Source of the DNA: Thiodiazotropha sp050305635
Lineage (GTDB): Bacteria > Pseudomonadota > Gammaproteobacteria > Chromatiales > Chromatiaceae
DNA: 64,000 nt
Reading direction: 5' to 3'
NCBI GenBank assembly: GCA_050305635.1
Contig: JBNLFS010000048.1
Coordinates: 1-64,000, forward strand
A program made the position numbers and the translations under genes. Of the stretch, positions 29,890-40,000 are shown one piece after another. The notes beneath the pieces were generated by a model. It was not told where the DNA came from and ran no database searches. It saw only the letters and a program-made list of their open reading frames with translations. The first letter of the stretch is position 1; each line of letters opens with the position of its first letter.

Positions 29890-30123
29890 CTACACGTCCA
29901 GGGTATAAGCGGTGAGACTTGGCGCTTCACCGATGATCTCATTCCCTCGGACGAAGGCGTTGGACGACACTGGCACACTCTGACCGATAGCCCTCATGGT
30001 TCCACCCCCGGTCATGCTCAATGTCGATGTCCCGTCGACGTTATGGGCTGTCACGGTCCCGGTTCTGATGGGTAATTTACCCAGCATTGACTGAAAGGTC
30101 CGCCACTGGTTGATGGTGCTCAT
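29890..30123 (-). CDS. small phage protein, end of the tail operon
   Basis: 77 residues, beta-rich (GTVTAHNVDGTSTLSMTGGGTMRAIGQ). It overlaps the preceding tail protein by 4 nt (ATGA) and is the last gene of the leftward operon. The N-terminal half is consistent with a small OB-like or baseplate domain, but I recognise no family. Confidence 0.65.
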   Translation of the reverse strand: MSTINQWRTFQSMLGKLPIRTGTVTAHNVDGTSTLSMTGGGTMRAIGQSVPVSSNAFVRGNEIIGEAPSLTAYTLDV

Positions 30124-31928
30124 GATAGATGCCTCTCAAGGCTGACGGTTTGGGACACGCGCAGACCACTCATGATGTCTGACGCGCTGATACTGGATCC
30201 AAGGACGAGGCCGCGCCAAACATCCCCCCCACCCTCATTGATTTCGAGCAATTCACCGGGTTCAAACAGCTCAGGTTGCGTGCCAGAAGGCATCAGCGGC
30301 AACTCGAGTGTCACCACCTCCTGATACCCTTGGTCGCAGATCACGTTCCGCCCCCGCTCCCTTCCGGCATCCTGGTGGGTGATAAGAGTATCAACCACTT
30401 CTTGAGCGAGATTGGCGCCATCTGTACCGGTCCTGCGCACGAAGCAGGTCACACCCTGGGCCTCCCCGCTTACATGCACCCCGTTTACGCTGGGTTTAGG
30501 GTTGAAGGTACTGCCAATTTTCTTGGCCACATCCAGGGTGAGGCTGGCACTGGGTGTTGCCCCGGCCCAGTTCCATACGCTGTCCTGGTACCGTGGATTG
30601 ACAGTGATCTGGTCAAGCGATCGATCAGGCAGTATCACCCCGCCTACAGATCCTGCGATCATCACAACGGCCTGCATGGGGGTCTTGTCGGTGTAGTAGT
30701 AGGCCCCCGGTGGCACGGTCCAGGCCACGGAATTCCATACAACGGTCCAGCCGTCACCACTCACCTCCTGATCTGCGAGTTGCTGCGCGGTTCTGGTATT
30801 CCCTTCGACGTAACTGGTCTTGAGTTTGTATGGATCACTCAAATAGGCGGTCTTCGATCTTCCGGTCACCGTATAGGTCGAGTTGTTGAACCGTTTGTCG
30901 CGGCTGTACTTCTCAACGACGAAGATCCAGATATAGCCGTTGATGGTCACCTCCACCTCCACGGCGCCAGACGCGCTGGGCTTGATGAGATCGATGCTCG
31001 TTTGACCGATGACCTTCGCTGATAAGGTCCATGCCCAACTGTCGATATCCAGGGAAAGCTGAACATCACTGACGGCAACCGCTACTCGCTCGGGCAATTT
31101 GAGAAAGCTGTGAGTGTTGATCACGATGTATGTCCTCTGAATCGGGTTTGTCCCGGCCGATGGCGGGATGACAAAAGATGGGTAAGCATCGCGCCAGCCA
31201 CCAGGCTGCCGGGTTGTGCATCGCGGATCTCCGCTGTGCCGCGTGAAATAAAGCTCTGATGTTGTATTTGCCAGGAGCTTTTCAAAATTGAGCGCAGGGT
31301 CCGGCTGATAATCGGGATAGCAGATCGTCTGGTAAACCTGATCACCCCATTGTGTCATGGTGTGCTCATCGACGATGCGGGGATCATTCCATCCTGCAGT
31401 TATACCGCGGTCTGCAGGCAAGATCGTATCGTCATATCCTACCCGCGTCTGACAGTCCAATGCGGGAGGCGAGGCCCAAGGAGAGCCCCACAGCGCATCG
31501 ATCCATGCGAGCGGGTCCCATGAGGCCCGGGCCTGTCGGTCTGTGGCGAATACCTGCCCCCACGGAGCCCTCATGTCGTGATCAGCCTCGGGCAGATCGC
31601 CCCAAGGGATGCGGTTATGCAGATCATGGCTGGGTGTGCTGTTCCAGGGATATCGTCCCTGACGGTCTTTCATGACAGGTCGATCGAACAGTGCTCTGAT
31701 GTGTCGCGGTAGAAGCGCACTATCCCGATATCGGCTTGTGAGGTGGCGCTCTTTCTTTGGCGCGTCGTTCCACGGGATCCGCGTTCCGGCGTTCATCCCG
31801 CTCTGAACGGGGAGATATTCAGCATCGACGCCAAAATTGAGGGTGAGCGATCCACCTGCTGGTGGCGAGTAAGCACCCGAGAAGTTGAGCGCAATCGCAT
31901 TCCCAGATGGCGGCGTGTAGGCCATCAA
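30120..31928 (-). CDS. tail tip/hub-like protein with 14-residue aromatic repeats
   Basis: 602 residues. Residues 4-36 contain a tandem motif (YTPPSGNAIALNFSGA, YSPPAGGSLTLNFGVD). Residues 50-200 carry a repeat with an aromatic every 14 residues: W53, Y67, F81, W95, W109, W123, W137, W151, Y165, W180 and W194; units look like RIPWGDLPEADHDM. The C-terminal part (about 270-600) has the layout of a phage tail hub protein (LSLDIDSWAWTLSAKV, then YTVTGRSKTAYL, GELLEINEGGGDVWRGLVLG). It is near the end of the tail operon, fitting a tail tip. Confidence 0.65.
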   Translation of the reverse strand: MMAYTPPSGNAIALNFSGAYSPPAGGSLTLNFGVDAEYLPVQSGMNAGTRIPWNDAPKKERHLTSRYRDSALLPRHIRALFDRPVMKDRQGRYPWNSTPSHDLHNRIPWGDLPEADHDMRAPWGQVFATDRQARASWDPLAWIDALWGSPWASPPALDCQTRVGYDDTILPADRGITAGWNDPRIVDEHTMTQWGDQVYQTICYPDYQPDPALNFEKLLANTTSELYFTRHSGDPRCTTRQPGGWRDAYPSFVIPPSAGTNPIQRTYIVINTHSFLKLPERVAVAVSDVQLSLDIDSWAWTLSAKVIGQTSIDLIKPSASGAVEVEVTINGYIWIFVVEKYSRDKRFNNSTYTVTGRSKTAYLSDPYKLKTSYVEGNTRTAQQLADQEVSGDGWTVVWNSVAWTVPPGAYYYTDKTPMQAVVMIAGSVGGVILPDRSLDQITVNPRYQDSVWNWAGATPSASLTLDVAKKIGSTFNPKPSVNGVHVSGEAQGVTCFVRRTGTDGANLAQEVVDTLITHQDAGRERGRNVICDQGYQEVVTLELPLMPSGTQPELFEPGELLEINEGGGDVWRGLVLGSSISASDIMSGLRVSQTVSLERHLS

Positions 31929-32206
31929 GACACCGCGATAATCTTGTCGGCGACTACCGCGTTATATTGGCCGGTGTCATCGATGCCCAGGACAATGAAC
32001 TCCGATCCATTCAGCGACTCGGGCAATCCGGGAATCTCCCAGGTCCCGTCTGGCTCCGAGAGAATCGAGGCGTAAAAGTGCAGGTCGCTCCGCGTAAAAA
32101 TCGCGATTCGCTTCTGCACTGGACTGCCCTCCTCTGCGACGGTCCCAGCGATCCGGTATCTCGCCGGCATCGTATAGCTTGCCTGTCTGATGAGATCGAA
32201 GATCAT
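31925..32206 (-). CDS. small tail-associated protein
   Basis: 93 residues from ATG 32206, which overlaps the upstream stop codon as ATGA. It has a beta-sandwich look: RYRIAGTVAEEGSPVQKRI, then DGTWEIPGLPESLNGSEFIV and VVADKIIAVS, resembling a carboxypeptidase-regulatory-like (CNA-B type) domain. Such domains decorate tail fibres. It overlaps the next gene by 4 nt. Function not established. Confidence 0.68.
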   Translation of the reverse strand: MIFDLIRQASYTMPARYRIAGTVAEEGSPVQKRIAIFTRSDLHFYASILSEPDGTWEIPGLPESLNGSEFIVLGIDDTGQYNAVVADKIIAVS

Positions 32207-33111
32207 GCTCGCCAATCCTCGGCAAAGTTGATCAAACATGATGCGATCGTCGATGATCGGAACGGGAGCAGATAATAGTCCGTTTCAACGATCTGAGGAT
32301 CCATGGTCTCCTCGCCAGAAACTGAACTCGAAAAGAGCCCCGGCATGAAACCCTTGAATGCGTCCAGCTCATCGTAGATAGGCGCTCTTATCAAATTTCG
32401 TTCGCTGCCGGATGCGCCAGATCTTGTGCCCAAAAAGGTATTTCCATCGGTGGCACCCCACATACCTGAAACTCTGATTCCGAGTGGTCCCGTTCCTGCC
32501 AATCCTCGATATGCAGCGAGGCTGCAATAGGCATTCGAAAATGGGTAATCATGGAAAATCTTGTTTTGATCGGATGATGAATAGTTCTGTACCGGGCTTG
32601 CTCCCAACACGGCAAGATTGGTATCGAGAGGATCGGCCGGTATCATGTCGCCGAAGTAGTGCAATCGGATGTAGGTTGAATCATAAGCGAACGCTACATT
32701 GTTGCATCGGATCCAAAGATAGAAGCCTTCCTCGTCTCCAATAATCATCCATGCGCGAGCACTAGCATCGGCGATGCTGGATGTCCCAAGATAACGGTTA
32801 AACCAATTACCTGATCCGGTATTGTAATCGGTCATTACCTCCCACACCCCGGCAATGGCAACCCTTGAGGTATATGCCCCGCCCGATGCCACGGTGTGCT
32901 CGAATCGGTAGAACTGCCGATGTCCTGATGGGGCTCGAAACACGCAGATCTCTCCGCTTGCGTCCTCGTCGAAAAGTTCCCATCCGAGCGCTGACTTTGA
33001 CCCATACCCATTCACAAGGCATGCCTTGAGCACGTCGTTCAATGAGCCAGGCAGTCCGTTGAGTGTCGGCGCTCCGGTGTCGTCTGATCGAAAAACTGTA
33101 GGAATGCCCAT
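32203..33111 (-). CDS. phage tail protein (minor structural)
   Basis: 302 residues. The N-terminus (PTLNGLPGSLNDVLKACLVN, then GYGSKSALGWELFDE) is a pattern I recall from tail proteins of many temperate siphophages that decorate the tail end. The rest is beta-rich with many aromatic residues. It has a one-base overlap with the preceding gene and an ATGA overlap with the next. No enzymatic motif is seen. Confidence 0.72.
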   Translation of the reverse strand: MGIPTVFRSDDTGAPTLNGLPGSLNDVLKACLVNGYGSKSALGWELFDEDASGEICVFRAPSGHRQFYRFEHTVASGGAYTSRVAIAGVWEVMTDYNTGSGNWFNRYLGTSSIADASARAWMIIGDEEGFYLWIRCNNVAFAYDSTYIRLHYFGDMIPADPLDTNLAVLGASPVQNYSSSDQNKIFHDYPFSNAYCSLAAYRGLAGTGPLGIRVSGMWGATDGNTFLGTRSGASGSERNLIRAPIYDELDAFKGFMPGLFSSSVSGEETMDPQIVETDYYLLPFRSSTIASCLINFAEDWRA

Positions 33112-36100
33112 TAGTCCGCATCTCCTCGAATCTGCAGGGTAAATTGATCGTTCGGCTCCTCTTCCGGTCCAGGTAGCGTCGTTCTTGCGAGCCAGATTGG
33201 GAAGTTTGCGCTCTCGGTGTTGAAGCGGATCACGTTACCTGTCGACCAACCGGATCCGAATCCGTCGGTCTCGATCGTAAAGTATGGCGCCCCGGTCTGA
33301 GGGTTGGTCGGTGATATTACGCTACCAGGCGCCCCATCTGTGGCTCCCTGTCCGATGACGCCGACGGTTTCGCCCACGATGTTGAAGACGGTCGAACTCG
33401 TGAAGATGAGCGCCCATCGTTCCTCGATGGCTCCGTCGTTGCGGATCTGCACCGGATACAGGACCTCGTTGTACTGCGCGGTTGTGGTATCACCGATAAC
33501 CGCATCATCCCATTCCCCGGTCCATGTCTGCTGGCTGAAGAAGTTGAAATATCGGCTCCCCATGTCTGAGAAAATCAAAGCACTCGAGACATAGCTTGTA
33601 TTGGCCGGGTAATCGTGTGTGATGGCATTCGCCACGCTGATGTCACCATTGATCTGCACGTCGCTGATGAGCTTCATGTCCTCGATGCGCTTCATGGCGA
33701 CCAGTGGCTCATTGTAGCCGCTGAGATCAAGCGGATTGCCCATGGTTACCGTTGCTGCGTCAAGATCGACAGTGTAGAGCGTCGGGTCAACCTGCAGGCC
33801 GTCCTGGTCATAGAGTTCGATCAAGCTCCACGGCCCCCCGGTGAGATTGACAACCTGATCAGCGACAAGATTGTCGGGGCATGCCTCGCTGGTGGTGTTG
33901 TGGATAACCACTACTCCGCCAGGCCGGAAGATCGGCACGCGCCCATCGCTGGGAAGGCGTACCGGATCCACGCCGATGAGATCGGCATCGATCGGGATGT
34001 AGGTATAGGCCACGGCATTATATGACAGAGTGCTCGGGTCGATCGGCTCGGGCTGCCATACCTGGCCGCCCCCATCCAGCTCGAGCGGATCATACCAATC
34101 CTCACCCTCATTGCCGGCCGCGGTCACCCATCTGCCAAATTTCATCCTGGCGATACCGTTCTCGATGTTGATATGACCCTCGATGTCAGCTGTGGAAATG
34201 TCGCCATTGAGGTCCGATGTCCCGCTGATGAGTGTGCTGTCGGAAACGGCAGTGCCCTGGATGTAAAAACTGGCGGGTTGCAAGGGTGCGCCTGCGGTAC
34301 GGAACCGGATGTCATACATTGACCAGCTTCCGTTCTGGCTCAGGAGCGACTGGATAGTGATCGCGTTGTCGCCTGCGTCCCAATCGGTGAGCGTCGCCAC
34401 GCCGGCCAGATAGTCCATGGATCCGGCCGGAGTGCCTGCGTTGGTGCTCGGGTCGTGATCGCGCAGCAGGGTCCCGTTCCGATCAAAGTAGGCCACCCCA
34501 TTCAGGGTGAAAGACACCGATCCCTCGACTATTTTTTGAGTCGAATACGGCATCAACTCGATGACGAAATTACCGGCGGGTATAACGTCCTGCTCGACAG
34601 ATCCGCTGACTCCGGTCTCGAAATAGGTGACCACAACGGTCTGACCTGAGATAAAAGTCTCTGTCACGTTGTTGTATTGCCAATCTCGATCGCTTGGGCC
34701 TGGGTCGAAGTCGGCTGCTTGCAATGTGCTGAAGTTCTCAACCTGGATGTTGATCGCTCCACTGCCGTAGTTGATCGATCCATTCGTTGTCTCGAATCCT
34801 CCCGCCCCGTCGTCGAACTCAGAGTAGTGGAGGTCCGTGTTGAGAGATCCTATTGCTATGATCCCCTGGGTCCTGGTCCCAGCGACGTTCCCGTATCCAT
34901 GACTGATGACCTCTCCGACAAGGTATCTCGTCCCGGTCACTCGGGTTGTAAATTTCACATTCACAGAACCCGGCACGATGGTCGAACTGGCAAGCGTCAT
35001 CGTGACATAACCACCCGACTCTGCCGGGAGAAAATTCTCTGTAACGATCGCGCCGCTCTCGTAGTCATAAATGACATTCGAGGTCGGATCCGGGGTATGG
35101 CTCGGGGTGAAGTAGATAAACCCATTCACATAATCAACCACGCCGCTCCCGCCCGTCCCGCTGAGCTGCCCGAGACTGTTGTCGGTGAGCGTGTATTGAG
35201 TGCTGCCGCTGGTGTAAGTGACCGTGAGCGATCCCGGGAGCACGGTCCCCGCGTCGGTGGTGTGAGAGATCCCGGGGTTCGGGATGTTTACATTGCCCAC
35301 CTGGATGGTGTAGTGCTGCTTTCCACCCCAGGTGAAGAGGATTGAGGTATCAACATCTGGAAGTGCCGCCAGGGTAATGGTGACCGTTCCTGTGGCGTAG
35401 TTGATCGACGCCACACCATAGTTCCCGTCCCCGGTTGCTGATCCGTCGCCTTGGTCACGGAGTCTGTACCACTTCCCGAGTGCCATGTAATCGATCGTGA
35501 GCGATCCTGGCGCCGGGGCCGGGTTGAGCGTCTTCACATAGGTAAGCGCACGGTTGCTGATGCTGACCTCGATCTCTTCAGTATCGGCAATGTCTGTGAT
35601 CGCGGTTGCCGGGATGAAAGATGCCGTCATTGCGTGTGAGGTGATTCCATCCAGATCAATCACGCCATCCTCGTAACTCTCGACAGTCGGGTTGGCATCA
35701 TAGGTCCCCGACACGCGGGTCATCGTTCCGTCGCCATTGTCTGCCCATGAGGTGGACCAGTACACATCGGTAAGAATAAGCGTCCCTCGGGTGATTCCTC
35801 GACCGGCATAGTATTTCCCGCCCGGATAAACGACTGCGGGGTTTGAGAGGGTGATCTCGTTCTCTGAACTCGACACCAAGCGGATCGCATCCCCGGAAGG
35901 AGAAAGGTCGGCGAGGGGTGCCTCGCTCTGTGCGCTGGGCACGATGTGGGCATAGATGCTGTTGATATTGAATGACAGGTCACCGGTGGTGATCGCCTGG
36001 GCCAATTTTGAGACGCCGAAATACTGCGAAGCGTCGGCCACGCTGGTCCTGCGGAAAACGGCCTGATCTCCGGTCTGCGCTGCGGTATCGTAGGGGTCTG

Positions 36101-36716
36101 GTTCTCCTCCGTGGAAGGTGTAGCGCAGAGCGTCGCTGATCGATACGGTGATCACATCAAGATCATAATTGCCGGTTTGTGCGCTGAATGTCTGCCGATC
36201 GACATCAACCGCTGTAACCTTCACAAACTGCTCGAACTCCGTCGGGCTTCCCTCATCCTCCACCAAACAGAAAACCTCTCCGATCTCGGGGATCGTGAGC
36301 CCTGGCTTCTGAATTAGCAAAACGGTTTTTTGGCCGGCGAGCTGGTTGTCATAAACGCGCATGCGGGTGAGTACCGATCGCACGACGTAACTTTCCATGT
36401 GGTCTTTCGCGTCGGTGCGCCGGTCGAAATAGTCGTTTGTGCTGAACATCGTCACGCTGATGCTCGAGTCGTCCGGTGGATCGGTCAGGATGGCATGAGA
36501 TCCATAGTAAACGTCGGTGTTGGCGGTCTGGACCGCTGCAAATGCCTTTCGAAGTGACACGCGCCCGATGGTGCGATCGAGCCGCGAGATATCCGGGAAA
36601 AGGTTGTTGACGTTGCCGTCGACGATCTCGTTTCCCGTCATGGCCCCGCCGCCGCTGTCGTTATCAGAGAGTTCCTGGGAAGCCAGTAGCTTGATGTCGG
36701 CTTTTGTGATCGCCAT
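33111..36716 (-). CDS. large tail protein with internal beta repeats
   Basis: 1201 residues. Opening MAITKADIKLLASQELSDND. The middle (about residues 380-800) has at least four related units, each beginning PGS or EGS plus a strand (PGSLTIDYMALG, PGSLTVTYTSGS, PGSVNVKFTT, EGSVSFTLNG) and closing with a motif like INYATGTVTIT, VDYVNGFIYFT, INYGSGAINIQ or MDYLAGVATLT. This suggests stacked beta domains. Placement between the distal-tail-like gene and the tip genes suggests a central fibre or baseplate component. Confidence 0.7.
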   Translation of the reverse strand: MAITKADIKLLASQELSDNDSGGGAMTGNEIVDGNVNNLFPDISRLDRTIGRVSLRKAFAAVQTANTDVYYGSHAILTDPPDDSSISVTMFSTNDYFDRRTDAKDHMESYVVRSVLTRMRVYDNQLAGQKTVLLIQKPGLTIPEIGEVFCLVEDEGSPTEFEQFVKVTAVDVDRQTFSAQTGNYDLDVITVSISDALRYTFHGGEPDPYDTAAQTGDQAVFRRTSVADASQYFGVSKLAQAITTGDLSFNINSIYAHIVPSAQSEAPLADLSPSGDAIRLVSSSENEITLSNPAVVYPGGKYYAGRGITRGTLILTDVYWSTSWADNGDGTMTRVSGTYDANPTVESYEDGVIDLDGITSHAMTASFIPATAITDIADTEEIEVSISNRALTYVKTLNPAPAPGSLTIDYMALGKWYRLRDQGDGSATGDGNYGVASINYATGTVTITLAALPDVDTSILFTWGGKQHYTIQVGNVNIPNPGISHTTDAGTVLPGSLTVTYTSGSTQYTLTDNSLGQLSGTGGSGVVDYVNGFIYFTPSHTPDPTSNVIYDYESGAIVTENFLPAESGGYVTMTLASSTIVPGSVNVKFTTRVTGTRYLVGEVISHGYGNVAGTRTQGIIAIGSLNTDLHYSEFDDGAGGFETTNGSINYGSGAINIQVENFSTLQAADFDPGPSDRDWQYNNVTETFISGQTVVVTYFETGVSGSVEQDVIPAGNFVIELMPYSTQKIVEGSVSFTLNGVAYFDRNGTLLRDHDPSTNAGTPAGSMDYLAGVATLTDWDAGDNAITIQSLLSQNGSWSMYDIRFRTAGAPLQPASFYIQGTAVSDSTLISGTSDLNGDISTADIEGHINIENGIARMKFGRWVTAAGNEGEDWYDPLELDGGGQVWQPEPIDPSTLSYNAVAYTYIPIDADLIGVDPVRLPSDGRVPIFRPGGVVVIHNTTSEACPDNLVADQVVNLTGGPWSLIELYDQDGLQVDPTLYTVDLDAATVTMGNPLDLSGYNEPLVAMKRIEDMKLISDVQINGDISVANAITHDYPANTSYVSSALIFSDMGSRYFNFFSQQTWTGEWDDAVIGDTTTAQYNEVLYPVQIRNDGAIEERWALIFTSSTVFNIVGETVGVIGQGATDGAPGSVISPTNPQTGAPYFTIETDGFGSGWSTGNVIRFNTESANFPIWLARTTLPGPEEEPNDQFTLQIRGDAD

Positions 36717-36717
36717 G

Positions 36718-37098
36718 TTAAATCTCCATCAGTCGGAGGGTGAAGTGGTAATAGTCATCAGCTCCGGGGTTCTCGATACGCCGGACTAAACGAGCATCAA
36801 ATGGGTTGCCGCGATCTCTGAGGAACATCACGTCATAGGCTGTGCCGTGGTAGTTCAGCACCATCTCGAGGCCGGCTTGATCCACCTTTGCTTGAATGGC
36901 CTCAACCTGGGCTTTGGTGATCCAGCACGAACCTGATCCACCCTCCAGGGTGATAGGACGGCCAGCCTGTTGACTGGACTCCTCAACGATCATGGCGCCC
37001 GTCAGTGAGAATTCGATGTTTTGACGCACAGGTGACCATGCGTGCTCGTCCGTCCACTCAAGATCCCCGGGTAGTTCTATTGCATCAAGCGTGATCAT
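36718..37098 (-). CDS. minor tail protein after the tape measure
   Basis: 126 residues, MITLDAIELPGDLEWTDEHA at the start. Its place directly after the tape measure (4-nt overlap) is where siphophages encode the distal tail or lambda gpM/gpL-type proteins. The sequence has a beta-rich core (GRPITLEGGSGSCWI, then LEMVLNYHGTAYDVMFLRD) consistent with that. Function by position. Confidence 0.7.
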   Translation of the reverse strand: MITLDAIELPGDLEWTDEHAWSPVRQNIEFSLTGAMIVEESSQQAGRPITLEGGSGSCWITKAQVEAIQAKVDQAGLEMVLNYHGTAYDVMFLRDRGNPFDARLVRRIENPGADDYYHFTLRLMEI

Positions 37099-40000
37099 TC
37101 TGTGGTTGCTCCTGCCTGTTGCAGCACGTCAAGCATGGTGCTCACTCCCTGAGGATCAAAATATCCAGACACCCCGAGTCCTCCATTGGAAAAACGCACC
37201 TCGACCAGGTTATTGGCTAGGCCGCTTCTCCCACCATTGTTCGTGAGGGGATTTGTTGGAGCGGCGCCAGGCATGGTTTGTCCGCTGGCACTCTCGCTCC
37301 GTGTCTGCTGGGCAGATTGCTCGGCACGGATATCGTTGAGGCGCTGCTGGTGAATCTGATTGAGATATCGGATCGCGTCCTGGTAATAGCTCACGGCCTC
37401 ACTGGCGCCGGATCTTCGTGCCTCTTCCAAGGATGATCTCAGCTCCTCAAGGCGAACCTGATAACTGATCATTTCGGATTGGATTTCATCACCAATCACC
37501 CCGGCCAACTCCTGTTTCAGAGAGTTTAGGGTTGACTTGGCAGAGCTATTGAGGGAATCGAGCGCCTGTTGTGTGCGGATGATTTCTGAACGGAGTTGGC
37601 TCAATTTTTGTGCGTCCAACACTTCCATGTTCCGGACAGCGGCCTTTGCCTCATTCAATGCACGGGTTAGGTTTTCGGTGTAGTCAGCGGCATTGATCGT
37701 CTGCCCTTTGACCATTCGATCAATATCTTCCAGTCGATCATGGACAGTTTTCAGGACAAAATTGTAGTCCTGCGACGCCACCCCCATGCGCTTGAAATAC
37801 TCAAAGATCTTGTCATAGGCACGTCCAGCAGCATCACTGATCCCGTGATAGGTGTCATAGACACGCTTCCAGAAATCGGCAAATCCGTTCAATCCCTGTT
37901 GCCGAGCCTCTCCCGCACTCTGCTCCGACTTCTGGACGTCATCCGCATACTGGCCGGCGGCATCACCGGCCTTCTTATAACCTGATGTGATGGTTTCTGT
38001 GTGCTGCTTCTGTCTCTGGTCACTGACCTGCTGAGCTTCACTGATCTGCTGAAGCTCGGTATAAAACTCTTTCGCAGACTTAGTGCCTTGACGATACGAA
38101 TCAGCAAGCTCATAGATGCTCTGGCTATTGCCAGTTGAGGCATCAGCCGCACCGCGCATCGCACGCTCAACCTCATCGAGTGCCGCAGACAAAGCCTGGC
38201 TGACCTGCGTTTGCTGCTCCGCCGTCAGCTCATTCTGTTCGAGTGCCTGTCCATACCGATTGATCGCGGCCTCTACAGCAGCCAGATTGCTCGATTTTGA
38301 AACAACCTCATCAAAAAACCTGAGCAGCCCATCACCCTTCAGCGCAGGATTGCTGAGCGCTGCAGTAATCGCCTGAGTCGCCCGCGGCACGTTGGTCTCG
38401 AGATCTGACAGGATCTGCTTGACATCAATACCTAGCTTCTCAAAATCGACCGCCGCATTCCCTGCAGCTTCCCCGAGACTGATCACAGGCTGTTCAACAG
38501 CGGCCATCTGCCGCTCCAGATCACTGAATGATTGAGTCGCGGCGTCTGTCTTCCCGGAAAGCTCAACCTGAGCATCACCCAGGCCCTTTGCGTCGGCCTG
38601 CATATCTGCAAAGGTTGTCTGGATCTCCTGCAGGCGCTGATTGTGTCGCTGGATCGCAGCCTCTATGGTGTCATCGGTATAGACAGCCTTCGCCACCTCC
38701 CAGGCGAAGCGTACTTTCTCGGCGCCTGTCACCAGGCCCTCAACAAGAAAGAGCCCCGCGAGACGCGCCTCCTCAAAGTTATCGCGGAGGTATTTCCCGA
38801 TCTCCCAACCGACAAAGGCACTACCCATGAGATTTGCGGACTTTGCAAGCAGGCCAACTTTAGCCGCGGACTCGGTGGCCGCCGCACCGATCCCCAGGGT
38901 CACCGTGGCCCCAAGACGCGCTGAGGCCACATAGGCGCCGATGGCCTTCACACCTTTCACAGCGAATGCGGCCGTCATCACCTCACCGACGACCAGAGCC
39001 GCCTGGGCAACCTCATCAAGATGCTGCGAGATGTAACTCAGGCTCTCGGCCACCTTGCCGCTGGCGCCAGCCGCCTGGTCCTGCGTCCCGATGAACTTCA
39101 ACCAGGCATTCTCGAGTCTGGCCACAGCCCCCTCGATGGTCAGGGGCAGTTTTTCGTACTCGAGAGCAATGACACCGGCTTGACTGACCAGCGCGGTGCG
39201 CAACCGCTCAGCAGTGATCTCGCCGGCCTCGGCCATACCACGCAGGGCAGACACCGGGACACCCAGGCCGTCGGCAAGGGCCTTTGCCAACCTGGGGCCC
39301 TGCTCCATCATGGAGTTGAACTCATCCCCACGGAGCACCCCAGATGCGAATGCCTGGGATAACTGCTGCAGCGTAGCGGCCGACTCTTCCTGGGAGGCGC
39401 CAGAGACCTGCATCGCCTGGGTCATGGCCTCGGTGAGTTTGAACGTTTCCTCCTGAGAGACGTTGTATTCCTTGAGCGATATCCTCAGCCTGGAATAGAG
39501 ATTTGCCACATCGTCCAAGGCCGTCCGTGACTCCTGGGCAATCCGGAAGGCTTCTTGCTGTGCGCTGGCAAGCTCAGCCTGAGACCCAGTGGCCTGTTCC
39601 AGCCTGGCCGTGATGTTTTTCCACTCATCAGAGACACGACCGAGGTCCTGCACCATGTTTGCGGCATAGCGCACACCAAAGAACCCGAGCAGCTGGGTTT
39701 TAGCAGCCGCCAGCTGATCTGATATCGATTTAATACCCGTTCTGACGGTTTTGCTGGACTTCTCTCCCGCACGGCCGAACCCACCCGCCGCGTCACCTGC
39801 GGATCGATAACCCTGCCGGGTTTTCTCAAGGTCTGAGGCAATCGATGCAATCCGCCCTTTGACACTGGCTGTTGCGCCAGCCAAGCGGACCTGCTCCGCC
39901 GTCAGGCGGTTTGTGTCCACCCCGGCCGCCTTCATTTTATTGCGGTAGGCATCCAGGGTAGTGAGCTGGGCCGACTGGATCTCTTTGAGGCGGCGCACTC

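Noticed and set aside
30276..31022. 248-codon frame on the plus strand
   Set aside because: Opposite the tail tip gene, which has clear repeats and operon coupling; no motif in this frame.
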